Shown in pieces: positions 12,616-18,776 of a stretch of 18,776 nt of DNA. The DNA is from an uncultured Clostridia bacterium (lineage in GTDB: Bacteria; Bacillota; Clostridia; UBA1381). Position 1 is the stretch's first letter. Every line of letters starts with the position of its first letter. The notes under the pieces were generated by a model. That model worked only from the letters and a program-made list of their open reading frames with translations. It was not told the DNA's origin and made no database searches. The stretch is taken from positions 1-18,776 of the forward strand of contig CAJOPD010000015.1 in the NCBI GenBank assembly GCA_905236685.1, written 5' to 3'. The position numbers were made by a program, and so were the translations under genes.

Positions 12616-12951
12616 ATGGCTTGTATTAATATGAGTAATGTTTTTGAGATTAAACGGAGAATGCGGGCGCGCGAAAGACGCCGCAAGCTCACAAAAAATT
12701 TAGTTATAGGTATTTCGGTAATATTGATTGCGCTGCTCCTTTTAGGACTATCACAAAGAAAAAACAGCGTGACAGCATATGGATATGACACCTGCACTAC
12801 ACTTTGGGATTTAGCAGATAAGTACTGTCCGAACAGTATGGATAAACGGGACTTTATAGAAAAAGTCCGACAGCTAAACGCTATGCCTGATTACAAGGTT
12901 TACGCAAACAGGATATATCAACACCCTATTTACAAGGAGGCGGAAAGATGA
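12616..12951 (+). CDS. Small single-pass membrane protein with LysM-like domain
   Basis: A 111-residue protein: a basic N-terminus (about residues 13-28, with MRARERRRK), one strong membrane helix (about 30-46, LVIGISVILIALLLLGL), then an outward domain. TTLWDLADKYCPNSMDKRDF and the following helix with VRQLNAMPDYKVYANRIY resemble a LysM fold as in YneA-type cell-division inhibitors, where the motif is DTLWxIA..Y. It may touch peptidoglycan or slow division during phage growth; this is inference. ATG 12616 is preferred over GTG 12610 because AAAGGA ends at 12605. The stop overlaps the next start in ATGA. Confidence 0.6.
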   Translation: MACINMSNVFEIKRRMRARERRRKLTKNLVIGISVILIALLLLGLSQRKNSVTAYGYDTCTTLWDLADKYCPNSMDKRDFIEKVRQLNAMPDYKVYANRIYQHPIYKEAER

Positions 12952-13139
12952 GTAATTGGTTTGTGCAATACAAAGGCAGTAGCAAAGGTTATCTTGCAGC
13001 AAGAAGGAAAGAAGACGGGAGCTGCGAGTATTACAAGGACATTCCTTTCAAAAAAGCAAAGGATTGTCAAACGATTGTAAATGCTTTAAATGCCAGTACG
13101 ATTAAGCCGATAAAGGAGAGTGAAACAAAATGCGAATAA
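12948..13139 (+). CDS. Small phage protein of unknown function
   Basis: A 63-residue protein (MSNWFVQYKGSSKGYLAARR, then KEDGSCEYYKDIPFKKAKDC). It looks like a compact alpha/beta domain with many Lys and Tyr; no family is recognised. It overlaps the LysM-like gene by ATGA (12948) with AAGGAGG just upstream, and the YopX gene starts inside its last codons, so it is translationally linked on both sides. Confidence 0.6.
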   Translation: MSNWFVQYKGSSKGYLAARRKEDGSCEYYKDIPFKKAKDCQTIVNALNASTIKPIKESETKCE

Positions 13140-13528
13140 TTAAATTTCGCGGTTTTCACGCTGACGAACATGGGAAAACCATAATAAAGCTAAATGGAAA
13201 AGAGATACGGGGCTTTTGGTACTATGGAGATTTGCATACAGACGGACCGTATATAAATGAGCATTTAGTCATTCCAGAAACGGTGGGACAGTACACGGGT
13301 TACTATGATGATGTGAACGGCAGGGACATTTTTGAGGGGGACATACTGTCATATGTTAACGAAGACGGGGGTGTAAAATACTTGGCGGTATTCTTTGGAA
13401 ACGGTTGTTTTAGATACAGCGAAAAGGGTAATTGCACAGACAATGAATTACACTCGCTCTTCTGCCTTAAACCGAAAGTCTGTGGCAACATCTTCGAAAA
13501 CCCAGAACTGGTGGAGGTAGAGGAATGA
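13130..13528 (+). CDS. YopX-family phage protein
   Basis: A 132-residue protein of the YopX family, common in phages and prophages of Firmicutes and Bacteroides. Diagnostic pieces are IKFRGF at the N-terminus, VGQYTGYYDDVNGRDIFEGDIL in the middle, and VCGNIFENPELVE at the C-terminus. The family forms a beta-rich fold; its biochemical role is unknown. AAAGGAGAG precedes ATG 13130, the stop overlaps the next ATG (ATGATG at 13525), and it therefore belongs to the early operon. Confidence 0.85.
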   Translation: MRIIKFRGFHADEHGKTIIKLNGKEIRGFWYYGDLHTDGPYINEHLVIPETVGQYTGYYDDVNGRDIFEGDILSYVNEDGGVKYLAVFFGNGCFRYSEKGNCTDNELHSLFCLKPKVCGNIFENPELVEVEE

Positions 13529-13962
13529 TGGATAATCTTACAAGTGCCGAGATTTTATCGGACATTATAAGTGAAAAAAGAAGATTGGGGCTAAACGATA
13601 TAGCGGTTGAGGCGCTTTGCAAGGCAAGATATGAGACAGGGTGCAAAGTTTCACCGATAGGGGCACATAAATGCAGTGTGAAAATAATCTTTTCCGCCCT
13701 ATCACAAAGAGAGTCTGTAAGTTGCGATTCTTGTTTGCAACACGAATTAACTCATCTTATAAAACAAGAGGGTATAGAAACAATTGGGAGTTGTTGCGGA
13801 CACGGCATAAAGCAAGGATATATTCAAGTAGCAGAAAGATGCGTGACTAAAATGTTGGATTTAGGCTATGAGCAACTGCCTGCCGAGGAAAACGGGTGTG
13901 GCAAATGGTGTTTTAAGCCAAAGACAATACTGTATATGGAGGGCGAAAATGAAAGGCAATGA
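13525..13962 (+). CDS. Cys/His-rich phage protein with CxxC and CCGHG motifs
   Basis: A 145-residue protein. The central part has SCDSC (C67, C70), then QEGIETIGSCCGHGIKQGYIQV (C90, C91, H93). The pattern of a CxxC pair followed by GI-TI-SCCGHG recurs in short phage proteins and suggests a bound zinc or other metal; the function is not known. An HELTH string (73-77) lies between the motifs but is probably chance, since related proteins as I recall them have a different sequence there. It overlaps its upstream neighbour by 4 bases and its downstream one by 14 bases. Confidence 0.65.
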   Translation: MMDNLTSAEILSDIISEKRRLGLNDIAVEALCKARYETGCKVSPIGAHKCSVKIIFSALSQRESVSCDSCLQHELTHLIKQEGIETIGSCCGHGIKQGYIQVAERCVTKMLDLGYEQLPAEENGCGKWCFKPKTILYMEGENERQ

Positions 13963-14134
13963 AATGGTACGGGAAACAATTATTAACAGACCTTCCCACA
14001 CTCCGTTTAATGGTCCTATTCTTAAAGAGGAAATATCATTTGCAGAAATTTCTCGAAGAATAAATACTATTCCTGGTGAGTTACGGTGTCCTCACAACTT
14101 AATGATTATGGAAGAGGTAATAAAAAATGACTGA
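13949..14134 (+). CDS. Small phage protein preceding the transposase
   Basis: A 61-residue protein (MKGNEMVRETIINRPSHTPF onward, with FAEISRRINTIPGELRCPHN). Start ATG 13949 is preferred to the longer frame from 13868, which runs deep inside the Cys-rich gene and lacks a ribosome site; GGAGGG lies 6 bases before 13949. Its end overlaps the transposase start at 14127, so translation of the two is probably coupled. No family is recognised. Confidence 0.55.
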   Translation: MKGNEMVRETIINRPSHTPFNGPILKEEISFAEISRRINTIPGELRCPHNLMIMEEVIKND

Positions 14135-16157
14135 ATGGGTAAGTCTTAAAGAGGCGGCGGAGCTGGAGGGAATTGAATATAGAATATTCAAGGTTATATA
14201 TACTCGTAGTAAATATCGCACTAAGCAAGAGCCGAATCCGGAGGGCGGCAGAGCTTTGGTATATATAGATGTAAGTTCCCTTTCTACCCCGGCACAAGCA
14301 AAATACAAGCGGCGAAAACAGGCGGAAATTCAAAAACTGCGCGCAAAGCGGATAAGAGAGACAGGAGAGCCGCCGTGGTATATTGATTGTGATTTTTCCT
14401 GGTATTATGAAAACTACAAATCTACATATCAGAAAGCTCAAGGGCTTGCGGCGGTTATTGAAAAGTATCTTAGGGAATCGGCGGAGTATCACAAAACCAA
14501 AACGGAGTTTTGCGAGGAGTTTGTAAGTAACAATCTTTCCATATCCTCAAAGCAGTTCCGCAGGTACTTAAAGAAGTACAAGGAGGCAACGGCATGGGCA
14601 TCGGCACAGGAGAGCGAGGACGGAAAAAACTATGACTACTTCCGCATACTGTCCCTTTGTCCGCCGCCTAAAAAGGGAAAGCATACAAGGCTGACAGAGG
14701 AGCTGCGCGCTGACATTGAAAACCTTTGGGCGTCGGAAAAGTATCATAAAAATCTGCAATCTATACAGCTCCTATGTGAAGACCTCTGGGACAGGATAGA
14801 TGAGCGAGACGGCGAATACAAGCCGAGTTACAACACTGTAAGGCGATATTGTCAAGACCTTTACTATAATCACTCTGATGTCGCCGCTTATCTTCAAAAG
14901 GGCGAGCGTAACTTTAAGGCGACAAAGATGATTAAAATGCGCCGTGATATTGCAAGTCTTGATGTAATGGAATGTGTTATGGGTGATGCGCACACCTTTG
15001 ACTGCTGGATTGAGGTCACAGACGAAAACGGAAATAAAACGGCGGCGCGTCCGTATTTAGTAGGTTTTATTGATGTAAGGTCAAGAGTGCTTGTCGGTTG
15101 GGGAATTACGCTCCAGCCCAATGCAGAAGTGCTTAAACAAGTGATTATACATATGATATATCCGAAAAAGAACAGCCCATTTTACGGCGTTCCGAGAGTG
15201 GTATATATTGATAACGGTAAAGATTTTACCGCTGAGACTCTTACAGGACGGAAAAGAAAGGTGCGGTTTGATATTGACGGTGAAATCAAAGGCTTTTATA
15301 AGTCAATCGGAATTGAATATGACAAAAGAGCGCTTCCGTATCATTCTTGGGTTAAAGGTCAGATTGAGCGTGTTTTCGGTACAATAATATCAAGATTTAC
15401 AAAAAAGATTGACAGTTACACAGGCACTCTGACAGGCTCAAAAACAGCCGGAAAGGTATTCAAGGACATTCCTAAAATGCTTGATGCGGGCGAGCTTCTC
15501 ACAATGGAAGAGTTTACAGCCGCCTTTGAGGATTATCTGGCAATGGACTATCACAAGCGAAATCATTCGGGACTTAAAGAGGACGGCGCGGAAATTCCCA
15601 CACCTGAATGGGTATTTTTAAACGAAAAGCGCTATCAAAAGGCAGCGCCGCCGATTGAATATGCTATAACATTGCTCGGAAAATGCGATTACCGCACGGT
15701 TTACAGTTACGGAGTCAGAATAGAGAACATAACATACTCTTCACAGGAGCTTGCGCGGTTCATCGGCGAAAAGATACTTGTTCGGTATTACAAAAAGAAT
15801 TTAGGTTTTGTATGCTGTTACACTATCAGCGGAGAGCATATTTGCAATGCGTACACCGCCGAAAAATTAAATCCGCTTGCGGATTTTGGCGACGAAACTC
15901 TGACAGAACACTTGAAATCACAGGCGCGGCAAATACGGCAGGTAAAGGAAGACAAGAAAGCCCTTATGATGCCATACGAACAGCGTGAACTGCAGGTACC
16001 GGAGCTTTCGGAAGAGCCTCAAAAAGTAGTTGCAATACCTGCGGACAGGCAATGGAGCGAGCAGAAGAAAAAAGAGCGCGAGCGGCAGGAACAAAAAACC
16101 ACTGAATTTATGAGAAGACAGGCGGAAAAAGCATTCCGCCGAATTGAAAATTTATGA
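14127..16157 (+). CDS. MuA-type DDE transposase
   Basis: The 676-residue transposase that integrates and replicates the phage by transposition. Residues 1-65 form the MuA-like N-terminal DNA-binding domain (WVSLKEAAELEGIEYRIFK, then GGRALVYIDVSSL). Further helical end-binding domains follow, with an HTH-like segment around residues 120-150 and another near 185-245. The catalytic RNase-H-like domain carries D287 (MGDAHTFD), D362 (YIDNGKDF) and E414 (KGQIERVFG), a complete DDE triad at MuA-like spacing. A beta-barrel domain (about 515-580) follows, and the Lys/Glu/Gln-rich C-terminal tail would contact MuB and ClpX by analogy. The length is close to MuA's 663. It is followed 15 bases later by the MuB gene. 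Likely substrates are the TGTTAAAT ends. Confidence 0.93.
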   Translation: MTEWVSLKEAAELEGIEYRIFKVIYTRSKYRTKQEPNPEGGRALVYIDVSSLSTPAQAKYKRRKQAEIQKLRAKRIRETGEPPWYIDCDFSWYYENYKSTYQKAQGLAAVIEKYLRESAEYHKTKTEFCEEFVSNNLSISSKQFRRYLKKYKEATAWASAQESEDGKNYDYFRILSLCPPPKKGKHTRLTEELRADIENLWASEKYHKNLQSIQLLCEDLWDRIDERDGEYKPSYNTVRRYCQDLYYNHSDVAAYLQKGERNFKATKMIKMRRDIASLDVMECVMGDAHTFDCWIEVTDENGNKTAARPYLVGFIDVRSRVLVGWGITLQPNAEVLKQVIIHMIYPKKNSPFYGVPRVVYIDNGKDFTAETLTGRKRKVRFDIDGEIKGFYKSIGIEYDKRALPYHSWVKGQIERVFGTIISRFTKKIDSYTGTLTGSKTAGKVFKDIPKMLDAGELLTMEEFTAAFEDYLAMDYHKRNHSGLKEDGAEIPTPEWVFLNEKRYQKAAPPIEYAITLLGKCDYRTVYSYGVRIENITYSSQELARFIGEKILVRYYKKNLGFVCCYTISGEHICNAYTAEKLNPLADFGDETLTEHLKSQARQIRQVKEDKKALMMPYEQRELQVPELSEEPQKVVAIPADRQWSEQKKKERERQEQKTTEFMRRQAEKAFRRIENL

Positions 16158-16172
16158 TAAGGAGCAAATATT

Positions 16173-17084
16173 ATGATTAAAATTGATGAAGTTTTAAGAG
16201 AAAAAGCTGAAAGCTATATGAAAAAAAATCATATGTCGAAAGCGGAGTTTTCAACAGAAATTAAGGTGCACAGGACATCTGTAAGCCAGTATTTTAATGA
16301 CAATACAGATGTCTTGACGCAAGGCACGGTTGACAACATTGAAAATGCGATAAGGAATATGATTTCGGAGGACACTGAGGTTATTCCCATAAGAAAGGGC
16401 GGCATACATCAGACTGAGGACACAGTAGGGATAATTGCCGTATGCCAGAGCTGCCAGGAGGATATGGGGTTCGGAATCGTAGTCGGCAAGTCCGGGTTCG
16501 GAAAAACATTTACCCTCAAGTATTATGCAAAGTCTCCGAGAGTGTGTTACATTGAATGTAACGAGGCTATGAATGCAAGGGATTTGGTTAAGGCTATTGA
16601 GCGACAGTTGGGACTCCCTCACTTAGTCGGAACGATAAATGACAGGCTTGACAGCATTAAAGCATTTTTCAACGCTAACGGCGGCTATCTCTTAATTATA
16701 GATGAGGCGGACAAGCTCATCACTAAATATGCACAGAAGAAAGCGGAAATCCTGCGCACAATCTTTGATGACTCTGATGTAGGAATGGTTCTTTCGGGAG
16801 AGCCTGCACTTGAAAATATGATAAAGCAGTACATCCCGCGTATGGCTAACAGAATTGACCTATACTGGAAATTAAGAGGGCTTACAAAATCAGATGTTGT
16901 CTCATACATTGACGGATACGATTTTGACGGAGCTGCCACAGATGAAATGATAAGGCGCGCCTGCAATGAAAAGAACGGCTGTTTCAGACTTTTAGACAGG
17001 ACATTCAAAAACATTATGCGTATCGCAAACGGTGAAATTACCATTGACACGGTAAGAGAAGCATCAAGTATGATGCTGCTATAA
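16173..17084 (+). CDS. MuB-type AAA+ target-selection ATPase
   Basis: A 303-residue ATPase that binds target DNA and delivers it to the transposase. An N-terminal helix-turn-helix of XRE type (about residues 8-45, MSKAEFSTEIKVHRTSVSQY) is followed by an AAA+ core with Walker A GKSGFGKT (105-112), Walker B LLIIDEAD (173-180) and a sensor-like MVLSGEP (205-211). This is the domain order of Mu B; TnsC and Tn552-type partners lack the HTH. It has an AAGGAG site between the transposase stop and ATG 16173. In Mu this protein also gives target immunity, so that the phage avoids its own genome; that is expected, not shown, here. Confidence 0.92.
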   Translation: MIKIDEVLREKAESYMKKNHMSKAEFSTEIKVHRTSVSQYFNDNTDVLTQGTVDNIENAIRNMISEDTEVIPIRKGGIHQTEDTVGIIAVCQSCQEDMGFGIVVGKSGFGKTFTLKYYAKSPRVCYIECNEAMNARDLVKAIERQLGLPHLVGTINDRLDSIKAFFNANGGYLLIIDEADKLITKYAQKKAEILRTIFDDSDVGMVLSGEPALENMIKQYIPRMANRIDLYWKLRGLTKSDVVSYIDGYDFDGAATDEMIRRACNEKNGCFRLLDRTFKNIMRIANGEITIDTVREASSMMLL

Positions 17085-17099
17085 AGGAGGAGTAAAAAT

Positions 17100-17228
17100 A
17101 TGGCTACAAAAGCAAAACATAGGCAGAGAAGTCAAAGACGGTATAGGGTTATTAAAGATGTGCAGAGGGGCTTTCAAAAGTTTTATCCGAGATGGTATAT
17201 AAGACAAATTATGAATGGAGGTTATTAA
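17100..17228 (+). CDS. Very small basic protein between mu B-like and gam-like genes
   Basis: A 42-residue protein, MATKAKHRQRSQRRYRVIKD then VQRGFQKFYPRWYIRQIMNGGY. It is supported by a perfect AAAGGAGGAG site 5 bases upstream and by exact fit in the gap: its last codons contain the GGAGG that serves the next gene. About one third of residues are Arg or Lys, so it may bind nucleic acid. No family is recognised. It would be missed by tools with a minimum length near 60 residues. Confidence 0.65.
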   Translation: MATKAKHRQRSQRRYRVIKDVQRGFQKFYPRWYIRQIMNGGY

Positions 17229-17229
17229 A

Positions 17230-17712
17230 ATGGCAAAAGTAAAAGAATCTAAATTTTTATCCTGGAAAGAAGTAGATGAGGCTTTAGGCAGAATTCGAGA
17301 AAACACTATCACAATACGCAGAGCAGAAAGTGCTATGAACAATCAAATTACTATGGTTAAAGGTGCGTTTTCTGAAAAGGTCGAACCGCTCCAGGCGGAG
17401 AACGCCGAGCTTGAAAAGGAAATTGAAGCTTATACAAAAGCGCACATCAGCGAATTTACAGACCGCAAGACAAAAGAAATGACTTATGGAAAAGTCGGTT
17501 TCCGCAAGGTTTCGGAGATTGTTACGCGGAATGTAAAGGCTATAATGGAAGCCTGCAAGCAGCACGATATGTTTGACTGTATAAAAGTGTCTGAAAAACT
17601 TGACAAGGAGGCGCTTGAAAAATACAGTGACAAGGCTCTTGAAACGGTAGGCGCACACCGCAAAGAGGCGGAAAAATACTTTTATGATATAGATTTGGAG
17701 GAATTAGAATGA
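17230..17712 (+). CDS. Gam-like host-nuclease inhibitor (DNA-end-binding protein)
   Basis: A 160-residue Gam-family protein. Mu Gam is a bacterial relative of Ku that coats double-stranded DNA ends and protects them from RecBCD-type exonucleases. Here the long coiled coil (about residues 15-75, EALGRIRENTITIRRAESAM through LEKEIEAY) leads to a beta hairpin (EMTYGKVGFRKVSEIV) and a C-terminal helical part (FDCIKVSEKLDKEALEKY, HRKEAEKYFYDIDLEE). ATG 17230 is chosen over ATG 17215 because GGAGG at 17217-17221 is 8 bases upstream. The stop overlaps the next gene (ATGA at 17709). Confidence 0.87.
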   Translation: MAKVKESKFLSWKEVDEALGRIRENTITIRRAESAMNNQITMVKGAFSEKVEPLQAENAELEKEIEAYTKAHISEFTDRKTKEMTYGKVGFRKVSEIVTRNVKAIMEACKQHDMFDCIKVSEKLDKEALEKYSDKALETVGAHRKEAEKYFYDIDLEELE

Positions 17713-17912
17713 AAACACCTTGTGAAATGAAGAAAAATGCGGAAGTCCCGGTTAGAAAGGAATTGCCGACGGTGGCAACTCCGATACTCTCTATTGAAAA
17801 GGAAACCTTTACCGGGAAAAGCATTAAAAATTTAATACGGCTTATAAAAGGCATAATGAAAGAGGATAAAGAGTACAGCATAAGCCTTACGGTGCGTACC
17901 AATGAGAATTAA
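17709..17912 (+). CDS. Small phage protein between gam-like and gemA-like genes
   Basis: A 67-residue protein: a Pro/Thr-rich N-terminus (MKTPCEMKKNAEVPVRKELP) and a helical C-terminal part (SIKNLIRLIKGIMKEDKEYS, ending in a short beta strand ISLTVRTNEN). No family is recognised. It overlaps Gam by ATGA with GGAGG upstream and overlaps the GemA-like start by 11 bases, so it is locked into the operon's coupled translation. Confidence 0.55.
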   Translation: MKTPCEMKKNAEVPVRKELPTVATPILSIEKETFTGKSIKNLIRLIKGIMKEDKEYSISLTVRTNEN

Positions 17913-18282
17913 GCCTAAAACCATGAAACACCTTTGGGCTGTCGGACGGGAATACGGACTGTCAAAAGAAGATATGCACGCTTTGGCAGAGGCAGAGCTT
18001 TCGGAAGAACATATCTCAAAACTTTCGGAAGCGCAGGCAAAATATCTTATTGACAGAATACAAGGAAAAGAGGTATCCCGTCCCGCTCCCTCCGGTATGG
18101 CATCAAACAGTCAAAAAAAATATATACTTGACCTCAGCCACAAACTCGGCTGGAGTGACAATCCCAAACGGCTTTCGGGATTTATTAAAAAATATGCTAA
18201 AACGGACAGTATAGATTGGCTGACAAGCTATCAGGCAGGAAAGGTTATTGAGGGACTTAAAAAAATGAGCGAAAGGGCGTGA
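17902..18282 (+). CDS. GemA-like regulatory protein (Mu gp16 family)
   Basis: A 126-residue protein of the family of Mu GemA, which alters host gene expression and DNA supercoiling. Two blocks are typical: an N-terminal helical part (MRIKPKTMKHLWAVGREYGL), and GMASNSQKKYILDLSHKLGW followed by RLSGFIKKYAKTDSIDWLT and YQAGKVIEGLKKM. No ribosome site is seen; the start lies inside the preceding gene, so translation likely depends on re-initiation. The order Gam, GemA, Mor fits Mu-type early regions. Confidence 0.8.
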   Translation: MRIKPKTMKHLWAVGREYGLSKEDMHALAEAELSEEHISKLSEAQAKYLIDRIQGKEVSRPAPSGMASNSQKKYILDLSHKLGWSDNPKRLSGFIKKYAKTDSIDWLTSYQAGKVIEGLKKMSERA

Positions 18283-18286
18283 TTAA

Positions 18287-18604
18287 ATGTGTAATGAAAT
18301 TCAGTACGAAGATTTGCCGGAGCCTTACGATGCGCTGGCGGAAAAGTTCGGTATTGATGTAGCGCTTGAGCTTGCAAAAATGTTTTCTGGCGAAAGAGTG
18401 TATTTCCTCAAATATGAGGCGATAGAGCGACCTCTTCGGAATAAAAAAATAAAATCAGAGTTTAACGGATACAACTTTCGTTCCCTTGCGAAAAAGTACA
18501 ATATGACGGAAATGGGCATAAGGCAGATTGTGGCTGATGAAATCAGCATAAAACAATCCGAACCCAATAAACATCAAATCAGCTTTTTTGATGATAGTTC
18601 ATAA
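18287..18604 (+). CDS. Mor-like activator of middle/late phage transcription
   Basis: A 105-residue member of the Mor/C family. In Mu, Mor binds as a dimer just upstream of the middle promoter and recruits RNA polymerase. The N-terminal dimerisation part is visible (LPEPYDALAEKFGIDVALEL and FSGERVYFLKYEAI), as is the C-terminal helix-turn-helix (YNFRSLAKKYNMTEMGIRQIV). It is the last early gene, 4 bases after gemA-like. A TGGTAA dyad and a -10 element directly follow it and are the obvious candidate target. The order places its production late in early transcription. Confidence 0.87.
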   Translation: MCNEIQYEDLPEPYDALAEKFGIDVALELAKMFSGERVYFLKYEAIERPLRNKKIKSEFNGYNFRSLAKKYNMTEMGIRQIVADEISIKQSEPNKHQISFFDDSS

Positions 18605-18611
18605 AGTATTT

Positions 18612-18651
18612 TGGTAAAATGTTTTACCATAACAGTTTAATGAAATATGAT
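18612..18651 (+). promoter_or_regulatory. Candidate Mor-dependent middle/late promoter
   Basis: A perfect dyad TGGTAAAA-TG-TTTTACCA (18612-18629) lies 16 bases upstream of TATGAT (18646-18651). With a start near 18658, the dyad is centred at about -38, near the site used by Mor in Mu; no good -35 box exists apart from a weak TTTACC inside the dyad, as expected for an activated promoter. The proposal is inference. Confidence 0.45.
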
Positions 18652-18653
18652 AG

Positions 18654-18688
18654 AATTTCAGCAAGCTAAAAGGCTTGCTGAAATTTTT
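18654..18688 (+). terminator. Terminator of the early operon
   Basis: AATTTCAGCAAGC (18654-18666), loop TAAAAG, GCTTGCTGAAATT (18673-18685): a perfect 13-bp stem running into five Ts (18684-18688). It would end transcripts coming from the early promoter just after the Mor-like gene. Confidence 0.82.
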
Positions 18689-18710
18689 CATATATATCGG
18701 AGTGGATTTT

Positions 18711-18776
18711 ATGTTTGATGCTATACGCAGGTTATTAAAATCAAAAACGGATAAAACAACATACGAACACGCCCTG
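18711..18776 (+). CDS. Start of the first late-region phage gene (truncated by window end)
   Basis: ATG 18711 follows GGAGTGG (18699-18705) and opens a frame of 22 codons to the window edge (MFDAIRRLLKSKTDKTTYEH and two more residues). Too little is visible to name it. It begins only 22 bases after the early terminator, so it must be transcribed from the candidate promoter at 18612-18651, by read-through, or by anti-termination. Confidence 0.55.
   Translation, partial: MFDAIRRLLKSKTDKTTYEHAL

Larger units (their letters stand above)
9108..18776 (+). mobile_element. Mu-like transposable prophage, left end and early region (right end not in window)
   Basis: The proposed left end begins TGTTAAAT at 9108, directly after the disrupted glycosidase; phages of the Mu type end in 5'-TG. 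The layout is that of Mu: a leftward repressor module near the left end, then a rightward early operon with transposase, MuB ATPase, Gam, GemA-like protein and Mor. The direct repeat made on insertion would be GTGGG (9103-9107) if it is 5 bp; this needs the right junction. Mu-like phages are known in gut Firmicutes, for example Mushu of Faecalibacterium. The exact boundary could be a base or two away. Confidence 0.85.

Noticed and set aside
13741..13755. HELTH string (HExxH) in the 145-residue Cys-rich protein, suggesting a metalloprotease
   Set aside because: The flanking residues lack the hydrophobic helix pattern of zincins, and the CxxC/CCGHG pattern explains metal binding better.
14106..14492. 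Minus-strand open frame of 128 codons opposite the transposase start
   Set aside because: It is antisense to the MuA-like N-terminal domain and has no ribosome site.

Overview
The window looks like a low-GC anaerobic Firmicute of class Clostridia. It encodes the three [FeFe]-hydrogenase maturases, a reverse-type rubrerythrin and an amino-acid ABC transporter, all with strong AGGAGG-type ribosome binding sites and consensus sigma-A promoters. The genus cannot be fixed from sequence alone.

Host part (1 to about 9107). A forward run opens with the end of an amino-acid ABC permease, its ATPase, an AEC-family carrier and a flavoprotein with four clustered cysteines. A separate promoter and an attenuator-like leader (2641-2761) precede hydE-hydG-hydF, which encode the radical-SAM enzymes and the scaffold GTPase that build the H-cluster. 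Rubrerythrin follows from its own promoter and shares a palindromic terminator with a convergent CapA-like gene. The last host gene, a GH39-like glycoside hydrolase, keeps only about its first 51 codons.

Prophage part (about 9108 to beyond 18776). The glycosidase is cut by the left end of a Mu-like transposable prophage. The terminal octamer TGTTAAAT recurs inside the end region, next to an array of 10-bp phased G-rich units and three copies of ACAAAGTAACAAA. A leftward lysogeny operon encodes an XRE repressor, an ImmA-like HExxH protein joined to a membrane segment and an Ada-like Cys/His tail, and an exported protein. A consensus promoter at 11548-11576, with a CCAAC-N5-GTTGG operator filling its spacer, starts the rightward early operon. 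That operon carries small accessory genes (HTH, LysM-like, YopX, Cys-rich), then the MuA-type DDE transposase, MuB-type ATPase, Gam-like DNA-end protector, GemA-like protein and a Mor-like activator. The operon ends at a strong terminator. Just upstream lie a TGGTAA dyad and a -10 element that could be the Mor-dependent promoter, and the first late gene starts at 18711 and runs off the window. The right end of the phage is not in view.

The most unusual items are the ImmA/membrane/Ada-like fusion, the operator inside the early-promoter spacer, the shared TGGTAA dyads at the early and presumed middle promoters, the helically phased repeats near the phage end, and the attenuator-like leader of the hydrogenase maturation operon. 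All names come from motif recognition; no database search was possible.
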